The translations under genes and the position numbers were made by a program. This document shows, piece after piece, positions 35,033 to 46,613 of a stretch of DNA of 64,000 nucleotides (position 1 is the first letter of the stretch; each line of letters begins with the position of its first letter). The notes beneath the pieces are model-generated. The model did not search any database. It worked only from the letters and a program-made list of their open reading frames with translations, and was not told the DNA's origin. This stretch comes from Euphorbia lathyris (taxonomy: Eukaryota > Streptophyta > Magnoliopsida > Malpighiales > Euphorbiaceae), in NCBI RefSeq assembly GCF_963576675.1, contig NC_088912.1, forward strand, positions 10,067,001-10,131,000, written 5' to 3'.

Positions 35033-36869
35033 CGGTTGGGCACGCCCGCCCAACCTTGCGTTGGGCGATCGCCCATCGATGTTGGGCGATAGCCCAACGT
35101 AATGTTGGGCGGCCGCCCAACCACCTTGGGCGACGCCCGATTTTGCTCGGGCGTCGCCCAAGCTTCTGGGGATCCGTTTCCCTATAAAAAGGGCACGGAT
35201 CCCCATGCATTTAAGGGGGAGGATTTTTGGAGCTTTCTTACTCTAAACATTTTTAGAGAGAGAGAGTCAATTTTTTGGAGAAAATATTTTTTTCCCAAAA
35301 AAATCCAAATTTTCCAAAGTTAAATTTTTACTAAAAACACACAAAAAAAAACCGGAAAATCACGACTCGTGGAATCAATCGGCTTTGACTGTCAGATACC
35401 GAACTTGAGGTATTATCCGAGGACTAGACTCGCTTTATTTTATTTAATTTATTTCTTTCCTTTATTTATTTTTATGTTATATTTTTTATTTATTTAGTCA
35501 TTCATTTATTTTATCACGTTTTATTTAATTTTGCGTATTTATTTAATTTTCGTCTCGTGTTGAATAAAATTTGGTTTTGTTTTAAAATCAAAAACCTCGT
35601 TTTAATATCCCAATACGAACCGTGACCCGATAAAAAGGTAGTTCGGGTATTAAAAACGTTGTAATTATAAGTTTTAATTTAAAGAAATTTCCGAATAATG
35701 TTTTAAAATAAAAACATCGTTTTAGGGACTTCCGTTATTAACTATGATGCATTTTTGGTAGTTCGGAAATCCAAAACGATTGAATTAGACTTAATTTAAA
35801 GCTTTTGAATAAATCTGGAAATAATTGAAGTGCTGCTGTAATTTTCCGTTTCTGTCACTAATTGCTGTTTACCGACGGATTTCCGTCGGTAAATCTGCCA
35901 GAATGTAAAAAATGTTGTTTTGGTCCATCCTTCTCAACTTTTAAGCTTTTAATCCTTGGTACATATATTATTATGTAATATATGCTTTTAAGTTATTTTT
36001 AGATACTTTGTACATATATTTATTTAATGCGTTTTAAAACCTTAGTCCGTTCTAACGACGGATTAAGTGAACCTTGTAATTAAAAATCGTTTTCATTGTA
36101 AATAATGAAGTTTTGAATCGCTTTCTTAAAGGATTTGTATAAAAATAAAATTGACTTGTATGTTTAAACACGTTTTCTTATTAAAGGTTTTTATCTCAAT
36201 GTTTTCAAACGCCCGAGTCGTTCCAACGGCGATTCGGGTGAACTTCATCAAACGGGGTTTTAAAACGCACTTAAATCGTTCCAACGGCGATTAAGGTGCG
36301 AACCACGTAAATAAACTCGTTTTGGGGAAATAAATTAGTGTAGAATTAACTCGCAACACGACATGTAAATCACGTTGTAAATAAACCACTTCTTCCTTCC
36401 TCCCCTCTCTTTTATATTGAAACTGATGTAAATGGGTGATTCTTTACTAAAGTGGCTTTTCAATAATATATGCTCAAAACGGTTTCCAAAATGAGAAAGA
36501 AAAGGTTTCAAATGAATTTTAAACTTAAAGAAATATGCGATTAGTCCGTTATCGCCTAACATGCTGAGTAGGAGGCCGGTGGTTCATAACCAGGCGAAGT
36601 CGGGGTGCCTAGTAGCCTTTCTCCGGAAAGGAGCTAGCCTTCTCGGCTCGTACCCAAGTTTCCCGAACCCACACCGGTCTCCCGTAAGGGATTGGTGTTC
36701 ATTTTCCCATTCGTGGGTGGCGACTCTTCCATATCTCTGAGCTCCGGTCCTGCCGAGCAGCTTGATTCCACGATTGGTTGCTTTCGGCGCCAATCACCGC
36801 TTACGTCGCCATGAGGTTGTCCACCCCCCGATCTGCCCGGGAGATTAGGCCGCGGCACCTCGTCTAACA
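35033..36869 (+). mobile_element. T1 5' LTR, truncated
   Basis: Lacks the first 535 bp of the LTR (compare 50771-51305) and also a 677-bp block present in the 3' LTR (52326-53002). It retains the last few palindromes, the TATA segment (CCTATAAAAAGGG near 35180) and the end ...CGTCTAACA. Elsewhere it is very similar to the 3' LTR, including an identical short frame at 36335-36562 that is merely conserved by LTR identity. Confidence 0.92.
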
Positions 36870-36871
36870 AG

Positions 36872-36889
36872 TGGCGACTCTGCTGGGGA
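36872..36889 (+). other. T1 primer binding site
   Basis: TGGCGACTCTGCTGGGGA begins two bases after the LTR end at 36869. From memory this matches the tRNA-Arg-type PBS reported for Ogre/Tat elements. Confidence 0.8.
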
Positions 36890-38802
36890 AGCGAGAAATT
36901 TGATTCCGGAAGGCATGTATTAAGCCCTTAACGGGGACGGATCGTATTATTTCTTTTCGTATGCATTCATAAGCATTATTGCAAACCTTTTGGGTAATTT
37001 CCGCGAAACCTCTAGTGAGAGTCCATTCGTCGCTCGAAAGAGGCTAGTGTAAGTTCCCCCTTACAGTAAGGCGCCAAAGGGTCCCCATCCATTCGTTAGG
37101 GGCGAATTTGTGCGGTCCTGTGAGGTCCCGCGATCAGCCGTGTCAGCATATAGTAGCCTTAGAAGTTGCCATAGGATTACCCGTTACTATTTTTGATGTG
37201 ATAAATGAATCAGTTCGTGTTTTCAAATTTCCATGATACGTGTCTAATCCTAAAATATGTAAAGAAAATGAAATGATACATTAATATATACTCTTAAACC
37301 GATATACAAACTACCCCAAAACATCGAAACGATTCGAACTAAAGACGACTTAGTCATCTCGTATAAATGAACTTGTGCTACCCGCCTGGTCCCTTTCCGT
37401 GTCCCAAAGAAGGCACATGTTCAGGAAATACGTTATGACGTAAGCACGTATTAGTACGAATCGGTTCGGCATTAAGGATAGTTATATCTCGATTCAAAAG
37501 ACTATATTAACGGTAGCCGTTATTCACATTCTTTAAATAGGTTGGGATAAAACGAGATTATGACAGAATGAAAACGAAGAACATTTCTGTTTTGAACAAC
37601 CCCGTTGTAACGTAAAGAATTTCGCAAACGTGGCCCGTCCCTTCCGAATAAAAGACGAGCTCTTATGTTATGTCTTGTGTTGTTCTTAAGAGAAATGGAC
37701 GTGTCCGCCAAAGTGACTAAGAAAGTAAAAAGCAAAAATGAAACAAACGACCAAAATCATCCTTTATCTACGATATATGTCAATCTCGAAAGTAGTTAAA
37801 GAAAATAAACCAATATCGTTGGATACGTGTCTCGAACAAGTATATGCGCTGTTTAAAATCACAAAGCCGAATCAAACCAAACCGCATAATTGCGCCATAT
37901 GGACGAGACTGCGGGTTTTGACTAACGAATCGATCATTTCGACCGTTACCAAAATTGCAAGAAATATGGCCCGATGTACGTGTTTGCTTAATTCGTGCCT
38001 AAATGAAAAAGAACAGTAAAATCCTTGCTTCGAATAAACATGCGATTCAACGAAATGTTGATTTTCTATAACCACGCTAGGATGATATATCCCGTAGATT
38101 GGAAGGAATAAAGAGTTGTAATTAGCCGAAAGATTACCGTACGCTCAAATAAGACTCGCAGTCTTTTCACGTAGCCAAAACGAGCAAATGGAGTCTTAAC
38201 GCTAAAAACAAACGCGTTACGCGATGAGTCTGTTCCCTAAATTCAAAAGTGATCCCATCACTAAATAAACACGTGGTTACGTCTATCTATAGATCCAAAA
38301 AATCCTGTTGTAATCCAAAAATCGAGACACGAACCCACGCGAATAAAAGGGAACGAGTCATTGATAATAACGAACGATTGGACTAAAAGAATAACTCGTA
38401 CCACGTCTAAAAACTGAGATGCGCTCAAAGGGAGTCAAAACCCGAATTAATGCGTCTCGCGAAAGGACAAAAGATGAGTTATTCCGAAAGGACAATCCAA
38501 CTTGGTCGATTTCTTAGTCACTGAACGTTGATACGTCAAAACGAACTGTGTTGTCTGATGGATGATTTACCTTTTCCGCAATAATCGACGGCATCACGCG
38601 TCCCCTGGACCGCAATGTGAGCCTAAAACCAAAATCCTAGGAAAGAGACCTGGACCAACGAGTGTGTGGAGGAATAAGGGTGGAAGAGAGATGTTGTGAT
38701 ACGTGTAATTAGACTAACGTTTGCTCTTCTTATCTTATTATATCCGTAAATAATAAACGCACACACCACAAATCATGCATATAAAATCATGCATACATAC
38801 TA
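36890..38802 (+). other. T1 5' leader
   Basis: About 1.9 kb between PBS and gag with no convincing protein. The longest frames are under 100 codons, lack domain motifs and look random. Long leaders are common in the Tat lineage and could hold packaging signals or introns, which I cannot demonstrate here. Confidence 0.6.
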
Positions 38803-41039
38803 ATGGATACCGTTCGCGCAGACGTCATCATTAAGCGGTTGTGGTACCGAGAGAGCAGTCGGCTAGTTAGGCAGTTTGATCAGCTACAGGTTGACAGTCC
38901 CGAATTAGCAATTGTGGCTTCTAATTCATCTTTGTCCGAGTATTCTCATTCTTCCGTCAGTATGTCTGCAACCGACGAAAAAGTGGCCGGATTGGAAAAC
39001 TCTATGAACAACATTAATGAGCAGTTGGCTGCGATAGTGGCCCAGATAGCTAAGTTGGCTATGAAGGATGACAAGAGTGACAGCAAGCACGCTGAGAATG
39101 AGGTGAACAATGGCCCTCGCTTTGGGAATGAGGATGACTATCAGGATTATATCCGAAAGCAGCTCGAGAAAGAGAAAGCTAAGGAAGAGGAGTGGAAGCA
39201 ACACATCACTCAGGAGGTGCAGGATCTACGTGGAGGAAGTTCCGGGAGTCAGGACTTTTATAATTTGAAGAATTGTTTATCGGCAACGGCTTTGCCTTTG
39301 AAATTCCGGCTCCCTGACATGAAGAAGTTCGATGGAACTGGGGATCCCACTGCCCACATGAATCAGTATGTTGCTGTGATGAAGCACACGATCCTGACTG
39401 AGGATCAAGTCCTGGGGCTGTTTAACACTTATCTAGAGGGGGCTGCCCTCACATGGTTTCATGCATTGCCGATGGTGATGAAGAGGGATTGGAAAGAGTT
39501 AGCGAAGTCATTCATTGCACAGTATAGCTTCAACACCATGCTTGAGGTCACTTTGAAGGAGCTTGAGAGCACTAAGCAGCAGACTGGGGAATCTTTCTCT
39601 GATTTTGTGAAAAGATGGAGGGCCAAGGCCGCGGTTATGAAGCAGAAGCCGCTTGAGCAGGATCAGATCTGAATGGTAGTCGGCAACACGTTGCCGTATA
39701 TCAAGAATGAGCTGCGGTATATGCCTTTTACCGATTTTAACCAAATGTACAGTTGTGCCTTGACATTTGAGGGGGATGGAGAACCAAAGAAAGCTTATAC
39801 CAAATGGACCAAGTCTAGATATAGTGCCGGAGGGCCAAGTGCGAGTACGAAATCCGCAGCAGTGAAAGTGCTTGATCTAAATGCTATTGAAAAGAGGCGG
39901 TTCGCCAAGTTTGATCAAACCTACGCAAAAGTTTTCGAACGTTTGCAGAAAAAGGGATTGTTGAAAGCCCTTACCCTATATAACAAAGCTCCACCTACTC
40001 CGCAGATACAGGCTAGAGGGTATTGTGAATTCCATAGCAATTATGGGCATACAATTGAGAATTGCGAGAGGCTGAAACACGAAATCCAAGATTTAATCGA
40101 GGAGAAGAAGATAGCTGATCCTTCGCCAGCGAACCCTTCCGTTAGGCGTAATCCATTGCCTAATCATAGGGTGAGCATGATCGGAGTTGGTCTGGCAGAA
40201 GGTGTCGTGATGGAATCCTTCGAGGAGAATGTAGAGGAGTTGTTGGACTCCGACGAAAAGAGCAATGTAGGAAATGGTATATATGTGTCCTTCCTTGGCG
40301 AGGAACTGGAGGGTGAACTGATGGATGAAGGGTTGGACAGTGGGGCACCGTATGATGAAGATAGTGCCGAAGAGACCGGAGAAGGGTCGTCTCAAACTAT
40401 TGTGCCTAATTTGGGTATGTTTAGTGGTGGAGGTAATCCCGAGGTGCACTTGCATGAATATATGCGCGACATGTTTGTTGAGTCTTTCGAGATGGACGAG
40501 ATTGCTCAGTGGTTTCACCATTCGCTGGTAGGCGAGCCTTTGGGGTGGTTCCACTCATTACCCGACTCTTGCAAGCATGATTGGGATCAATTATCAGATT
40601 TATTCTTAGAAAAGTACCAAAGAGCCGAGGACAGGACCGCAGAGCGCTTCGCAATGCAGATTGGACCTATCAAGCATCCGTTACCGAGGGTTAGCAAGTA
40701 TAATGGCAACAAAGATCCTATGGAACACCTTCACTTCTACTTATCGGCCATGGCGCCTTTGGGTTTTAAGGAAGAAGAGATCACCAGGTTGTTCTGTAAT
40801 TCACTGATGGGTGAGTCGTTAATGTGGTATATGTCACTTCCAATGTATGTTAAGACCGATTGGGCAGCAATGACGAAGAGGTTTATCAAAGAGTATACCG
40901 TATGGATGCTGGCAGAGCAAACCCCGGATTCCCAGGATGGTGGATACCAGGATCCTGTTGAGCATGCGAGGTTATTCCGCAACCATATGTATGACGCCGC
41001 CCGCAATGTGAATTACATGAACATTTCCCAGAAACTTTA
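38803..41039 (+). pseudogene. gag: T1 gag: coiled coil, capsid module 1, zinc knuckle, capsid modules 2-3
   Basis: One frame from ATG 38803 to TAA at 41038-41040 is broken by UGA at 39670-39672. Residues 55-145 look coiled-coil and charged. Capsid-like module 1 is at 39325-39525 (FDGTGDPTAHMNQYV, then ALTWFHALP and RDWKELAKSFIAQY). A C-H-H-C knuckle (YCEFHSNYGHTIENC) follows at ~40024-40065. Two further capsid-like modules then appear: 40417-40617 (FSGGGNPEVHLHEYM, PLGWFHSLP, HDWDQLSDLFLEKY) and 40693-40899 (YNGNKDPMEHLHFYL, SLMWYMSLP, TDWAAMTKRFIKEY). A fourth begins at ~40939 and continues after a frameshift. Usual gag has one such module. The UGA sits where a CGA Arg codon is likely. Confidence 0.85.
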
Positions 41040-42929
41040 ATGGGAGAGGCCTTATTGTGGCACCAGGGCCTATCAGAGGAGGAAATGGGTCATTGGGTAC
41101 CGCTTAGGAGAGCCTTTGTGGCAAGATATGAGATGTATGTTCCATGGACGGGATCCCTGGAGGATCTGGATAGGATCAGGCAATTCCCCGAGGAACCATT
41201 TGTAGATTATGCTAGAAGGTGGAGGCACCGTTATGAGCAGTGTCATGAAACAATGAGCGATAAGGTGCAGCTTATGTGCATACAGAGAGGAGCTATTCCG
41301 TTAGCAGCTAGAAGGATGAGTAGAGTGTCCCTCCGGGATTATGATGATCTGATAGGCTGGGCATTGTATGGATCGGCGGATCCTTTTTATTTGAATCCGA
41401 ACGTTCCTCATGTTATGGATTTAATGATTGTAGACATTTGGGAGAGCTCTTCGGACGAGGAAGATCCTAATCGGAGGATTCCTATTAACATTTGGGACGA
41501 ATCGGATGATGAGCCGGAAATTGCCGTCATGACAAGATCAGGTCGAGTGGCCGAAGGAAAGGTACCTATGGTAGAGACTGAGATAGGGGAAGGGTCGGCT
41601 CCTAAGCCCGACGACCAAGTTCTCGAGCAGTTGAAGAAGACACAAGCTAAATCTATGGTGTGGGAAGTTTTATGCCATTCTAAGTATCATCGTGAGAACC
41701 TGATGAAAGAGCTGCAGAGTTTGGTCATTTCTACTGATACTGAGCCGGCAGCGCTAGTAGGGGAAATTATGGCTCGAAAGAAAACCGAGATCACGTTTAC
41801 TGACGAGGATCTCCCAGAGGAGGGAAAAGCTCACAACAAGCCTTTGTACATCCGAGCTGAGATTAACGGGAAGAAGACTAGCTGTGTGATGGTCGATGAT
41901 GGATCGGCTATTAATGTTTGCCCGTTGAAACTCTTATCTAAACTGGGAGTGGAAAGAGGAGACTTGACGGCCTCGGAGACTGTGATTAGGGCTTATGATG
42001 ATAGTCGTAGGCATATTGAATGAGTCTTTAAGGCCAAGTTGAAAGTGGGGCCGTATGAAGAAGAAACTGAGTTCACAGTGCTGGATATCCCGGTAACCTT
42101 TGCTGTATTGTTGGGACGCCCATGGTTCCACAAGTTGGGAGGGGTGCCCTCCACACTCCATCAGATGATCAAGTTTCCCTTCGGGGAAGAGATAGTGACA
42201 ATCAGAGCAGAAAAATTAAGCTCAGTGGCGGCATTGGGGATCGAGCCTCAGCTTTTCTCCGGATTCCAAGTTTCTGGGATCTACGAGTCTAGCATGACCA
42301 CCGATGTGGTGAAGATGATGAAGGGGGGTTTCATCCCAGGAATGGGCTTAGGAGCACACCATCAGGGGTTGCCAGAATTTCCGGACTTTAAGAGTCAGAA
42401 AACCCGGAGGGGTTTGGGATATGAGCACGGAGGTCCGTCCAAGGCAAGTAGTGAAGGAAAAGTGGGCCTAAGAAAATACTTTGTGAATGAGGGGCATGGA
42501 AAGGTTTATTCAGGGACTCCCGAGTCATGGACTACCACCGAAGGAAAGGTTCTGCCAGGTTTTGAAATTTTCAATGATGTGACCAATTGGGGCAAAGTAA
42601 AGGCGAGTTGCTTTGTCGAGGAGATTATGATGTTAGACTTGAATGCCGAGGAGAAAGTCATCACCATTGAAGCAACTGCAGGAGCGACGAATGAACCCAG
42701 TACCTCCAAAGCATATGAGAAACCTGAGAACCTTGATGATGAAAATTGTATTACTGCTTTGTTTGAATCAGATGATGTAATTGCCAATACTATCAATGAA
42801 ATGAATTCTGATTTTGCTTACTTGCTTGATGTTGATCGTGATCATACCATGCATTCTCATTCATATAACATGCCTACATTTGAAATCAATACAATAGAAA
42901 TGTCAACTTTCCAATCTTGGTACGGATGA
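41040..42929 (+). pseudogene. T1 capsid module 4, protease and G-patch-like region
   Basis: ATG at 41040 overlaps the upstream stop (TAATG). The frame is shifted by one base relative to gag and carries the second half of module 4 (ALLWHQGLS, HWVPLRRAFVARY, FVDYARRWRHRYEQC). An acidic linker follows, then aspartic protease with VMVDDGSAINVCPL at ~41890 and VLLGRPWFH. A UGA at 42021-42023 interrupts the protease. After it comes a Gly-rich segment (KGGFIPGMGLGAHHQG ... RRGLGYEHG, 42312-42431) like a G-patch, which in some retroelements follows the protease. The frame closes at 42929; RT starts in the next frame, so a one-base shift lies near 42900. Confidence 0.85.
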
Positions 42930-45900
42930 AAATCCTAAACTTATACAAATTGCTCAAGATTTAACTATTGAAGAGAGGAAAGAATTCGAAAGAATAATTA
43001 AAAAATACGAAATAGTGTTCGCTTGGACATACGAAGACATGCCAGGAATTGATCAATCAATTGTAACTCACCGCATTCCAACATATCCCGAGGCAAAGCC
43101 CGTAAAACAGAAGCTCTGACGCATGAGACCAGAATGGGCAGATAAGATCAGAGAGGAAGTGAAGAAGCAGTTAGAAGCAGGGTTCATCGAAGTAATCGAC
43201 TATCCCCCTTGGGTCGCAAATGTGGTGCCCATCGCAAAGAAAGACGGCAAAGTGAGAATGTGCGTTGATTATAGAGATCTTAACAAAGCGTGCCCGAAAG
43301 ATGAGTTCGAATTGCCTCATATTGACGTATTGATCGACAGTGCAGCTTCAAGCGTCTTACACACGAATGTGGACGGTTTCATGGGCTACATGCAAGTTCA
43401 GATGGCCGAAAAACACAAAGCAAAAACCTCGTTCACAACTGAGTGGGGGACATACTGTTACAGAGTGATGCCGTTTGGTTTGAAAAATGCCGTGGCAACT
43501 TACCAGCGAATGGCTACAACACTGTTCCACGATATGATACACAAGGAGGTAGAAGTGTATGTGGATGACATGATGGTCAAGTCGGAGACAAGAAAGGGGC
43601 ATTTTGTCGCACTCGAGAAGTTTTTGGCCTGAATCGCAGAATTCAAGCTAAGGTTAAACCCGAAGAAGTGTTTTTTCGGCATTTCATCAGGGAAAATCTT
43701 AGGCTACGTAATCGGAAATAAAGGAATCGAAGTAGATCCCGATAAAGTGAAGGCTATACAGGAAATGCCGGCACCAAAGAATGAGAGAGAAGTGAGAGGG
43801 TTTCTAGGGCAGGTTTAGTATATCAGTCGGTTCATAGCAAGACTCACTGCAATTTGCGAGCCAATCTTTAAGTTGTTAAGGAAAGACCAACCCACAATTT
43901 GGAATGATAAGTGTCAGCAAGCTTTGGAGAGCGTCCGGAACTATTTGTCTAATCCGCCAGTGCTGAGACCGCCTAAACTAGGAAAACCGCTTCTCCTCTA
44001 CGTAGCGATTGAAGAGCGATCTATTGGGGCAATGCTGGCCCAAGAGGGAGACACCGGTGTGGAGCACGTGGTGTATTATCTGAGTAAGAAGTTCCTGGAG
44101 TACGAGCTCAAGTACAACATGATCGAAAAGACGTGTGTGGCGGTAGTATGGCTAACGAAGAAACTACAGCATTATTTTCAATCATATAAAGTAATCATTA
44201 TTTCTCAGATGGACCCCCTGAAGTATCTGTACCGAACTCCGTCTTTGATAGGGAAGTTAGCCCGATGGTTACTGCTTTTATCCGAGTTTGACATTGAATA
44301 TGTAACGAAGAAGGTTGTCAAAGGGAGGGCCGTAGCAGAGTTTCTGGCCAACCAACCCCTGAATGCAGAAGAGGAAGAGATAAGCTATGATTTCCCCGAT
44401 GAACACTTAAACGCAATAGAAGTCATACCCTGGAAAATGTTCTTCGACGGAGCAGTTAATTCGAATGGAGTCGGAGTTGGAGTACTACTTATTTCACCGG
44501 AAGGAGAAAGGATCCCGATGGCCAAAAAGTTATCCTTCCCTCTCACCAATAATATGGCCGAATATGAAGCGTGCATTTATGGTTTAGAGTCATTAGCAGC
44601 ACTGGGAGCATCGTATGTCGAAATTTGGGGTGATTCAAAGCTGATCATCGAACAGGCACAAGGAAACTGGGAAGTAAGGGAAGAAAGGCTACGTCCGTAC
44701 CTAGACCAACTAGATGGGTTGGCACAAAGATTCAAAGAATGTCGTTTTCATCATATCCCTCGAGCACAGAACCAGGCAGCGGATGCTTTGGCCACTTTGG
44801 TGTCAGTTTGGGACAATCCCCGGAACCTCGCCTCGAAACCCTTGGTATTGAGGAGATCTCACAAACCATGCTACGAAGACGTAATGCTATTAGGGGCAGA
44901 AGAAAAGCCATGGTATTTCGACATCGTGAACTTCATGAAGAGTGGAACATATCCGGCAGAGTCAGAACCTAGGGATCAAGCTGTGATTAGAAGATTGGCT
45001 CAGCAGTTCGTCATCCACAACGATTTGCTTTACAAAAGGCACATCGATGGGTTACAGCTAAGGTGTTTGGATGCTGGAGAAGCCCGCGAAGCGATGGAAT
45101 CTGTACACTCGGGAATTTGTGGGGCCCATATGGGAGGAGCAGTGTTCGCTAAGAAAATCATCAGACAATGCTTCTATTGGCTCACTATGGAAAGAGATTG
45201 TAACGAGTATGCGAAGAAATGCCACGATTCTCAAATCCACGGCGATTGTAGTCATCTGCCAGCCATGGAATTACATGTGTTAGCACCTATTTGGCCATTC
45301 GCTGCTTGGGGCATTGACATCATTGGTGAGGTAAGGCCTAATGCTACGAATGGGCACAAGTTTATCGCAGTCGCCATCGATTATTTCACCAAGTGGGTAG
45401 AGGCAGAGTCGTTTAGCAAATTGGGATCCAAGCAGATGAGAAAGTTCATTAAGAAACACTTGATCACCAGGTTCGGAGTGCCTCATCACATGATTACGGA
45501 TAATGGGGTCCAGTTTCAGGGGGAAGTAAGAAATCTCTTCCGAGAATATGGCATTGAACATCACAGGTCTTCTTCGTACCGTCCACAAGCTAATGGGGCA
45601 GTAGAAGTAGCTAATAAGAACCTTAAGAGAATTCTCGTAAAAACGGTGGAATCACATCGGAATTGGCACGAGCAGCTCCCACTCGCATTATGGGATTATC
45701 GCACGCCAGTTAGAACCTCGACTGGGGCAACGCCGTTCTCCTTGGTATACGGTGCAGAAGCCGTTCTCCCGATTGAGATTGAAAAGCGATCGTTGAGAAT
45801 TGCAGTGGAAGCAGATATTCCCGAGACGGAATGGGCGAGGAAGCGATATGAACAGTTGGCACTAGTAGACGAGAAAAGGATGGAAGCCCTTTACCATGTG

Positions 45901-46191
45901 TAGCTATATCAGAGAAGGATGGCCTGAGCCTTCAACAAAAAGGTCAAGGCCAGCCCTATCAAAGAAGGGGATATGGTGCTAAAACAGATCCGTGTGACGC
46001 ATACCGACCCTAGGGGCAAGTTCAAGCCTAACTGGGAAGGGCCATTCATCGTGGAGAAGATACTAAGCAAAGGAGCGGTGAAGTTACCTACTATGGATGG
46101 CATGGAATTCTCTGAACCTACCAACCTGGATAGGCTTAAGAAATACTTTTCGCAAAAAAAAAAAAAAAAAGGAAAGAAAAATTCCCGATAG
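42912..46191 (+). pseudogene. pol: T1 pol: reverse transcriptase, RNase H, archaeal-type RNase H, integrase
   Basis: A single frame to 46191 with stops at 43117, 43630, 43816, 45901 and 45925. RT has VRMCVDYRDLNKACP, VMPFGLKNA and YVDDMMVKS (43558). RNase H 1 has a weak first catalytic site (LLLYVAIEERSIGAM). The second, archaeal-type RNase H has MFFDGAVNSNGVGVG, AEYEACIYGLE, WGDSKLIIEQ and NQAADALAT. Integrase carries HSGICGAHMGG, an incomplete zinc site (CHDSQ where a second Cys is expected), GIDIIGEV, TDNGVQFQG and NGAVEVANK. The C-terminal region (PRGKFKPNWEGPF) ends in a Lys tract encoded by an A18 run at 46155-46172. Double RNase H is diagnostic of the Tat lineage. Confidence 0.92.
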
Positions 46192-46613
46192 GTTGAAAAC
46201 CCGCAAAGGGCGACCTATGCAACAGTCAGGGAAATCCCAATGGGTGAAAACCCGAAAGGGCACTCATTTGAAAATTTCGGGATAGTAAAAGGAGAGGAGA
46301 AAAATCGCCGGGATCCGAAAACCGAAAGGCGGGTCCTGGTAACAATAGTTATAACTTGAGCAATTACAAAAACAATGTATAAGCGACTAAGTATTTTTGT
46401 TGTTTGTAAATAAATAAAGGCATGAATATATTTGACGAGAATGATTGGAATCACCATAATCTACTGAATGCATGGTAATATGAATCATGAGTTATACATT
46501 TCCTACCTTACTTTTCACAATAAAAAGCCTACATGCTATCCACCCCACTCCCTATACATCAGCTATACATCGGGGTAACTCTGATGAAAATTAAAAAGCA
46601 ATACATAACAAGC
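46192..46613 (+). other. T1 spacer between pol and the antisense gene
   Basis: Starts with short repeats around GGTGAAAACCCG and AAAGGGC (46193-46262), a pattern I associate with Tat element 3' regions. AT-rich sequence follows with no frame. It would be the 3' flank of the antisense gene, whose stop is at 46614-46616. Confidence 0.6.

Noticed and set aside
36335..36562. 75-codon frame identical at 53310-53537
   Set aside because: Identity follows from the two LTRs of one element being copies; no domain or start context.
37738..38019. 93-codon frame in the T1 leader
   Set aside because: No recognisable motif, no overlap with known Tat ORF1 features, and an opposite-strand frame covers the same region.
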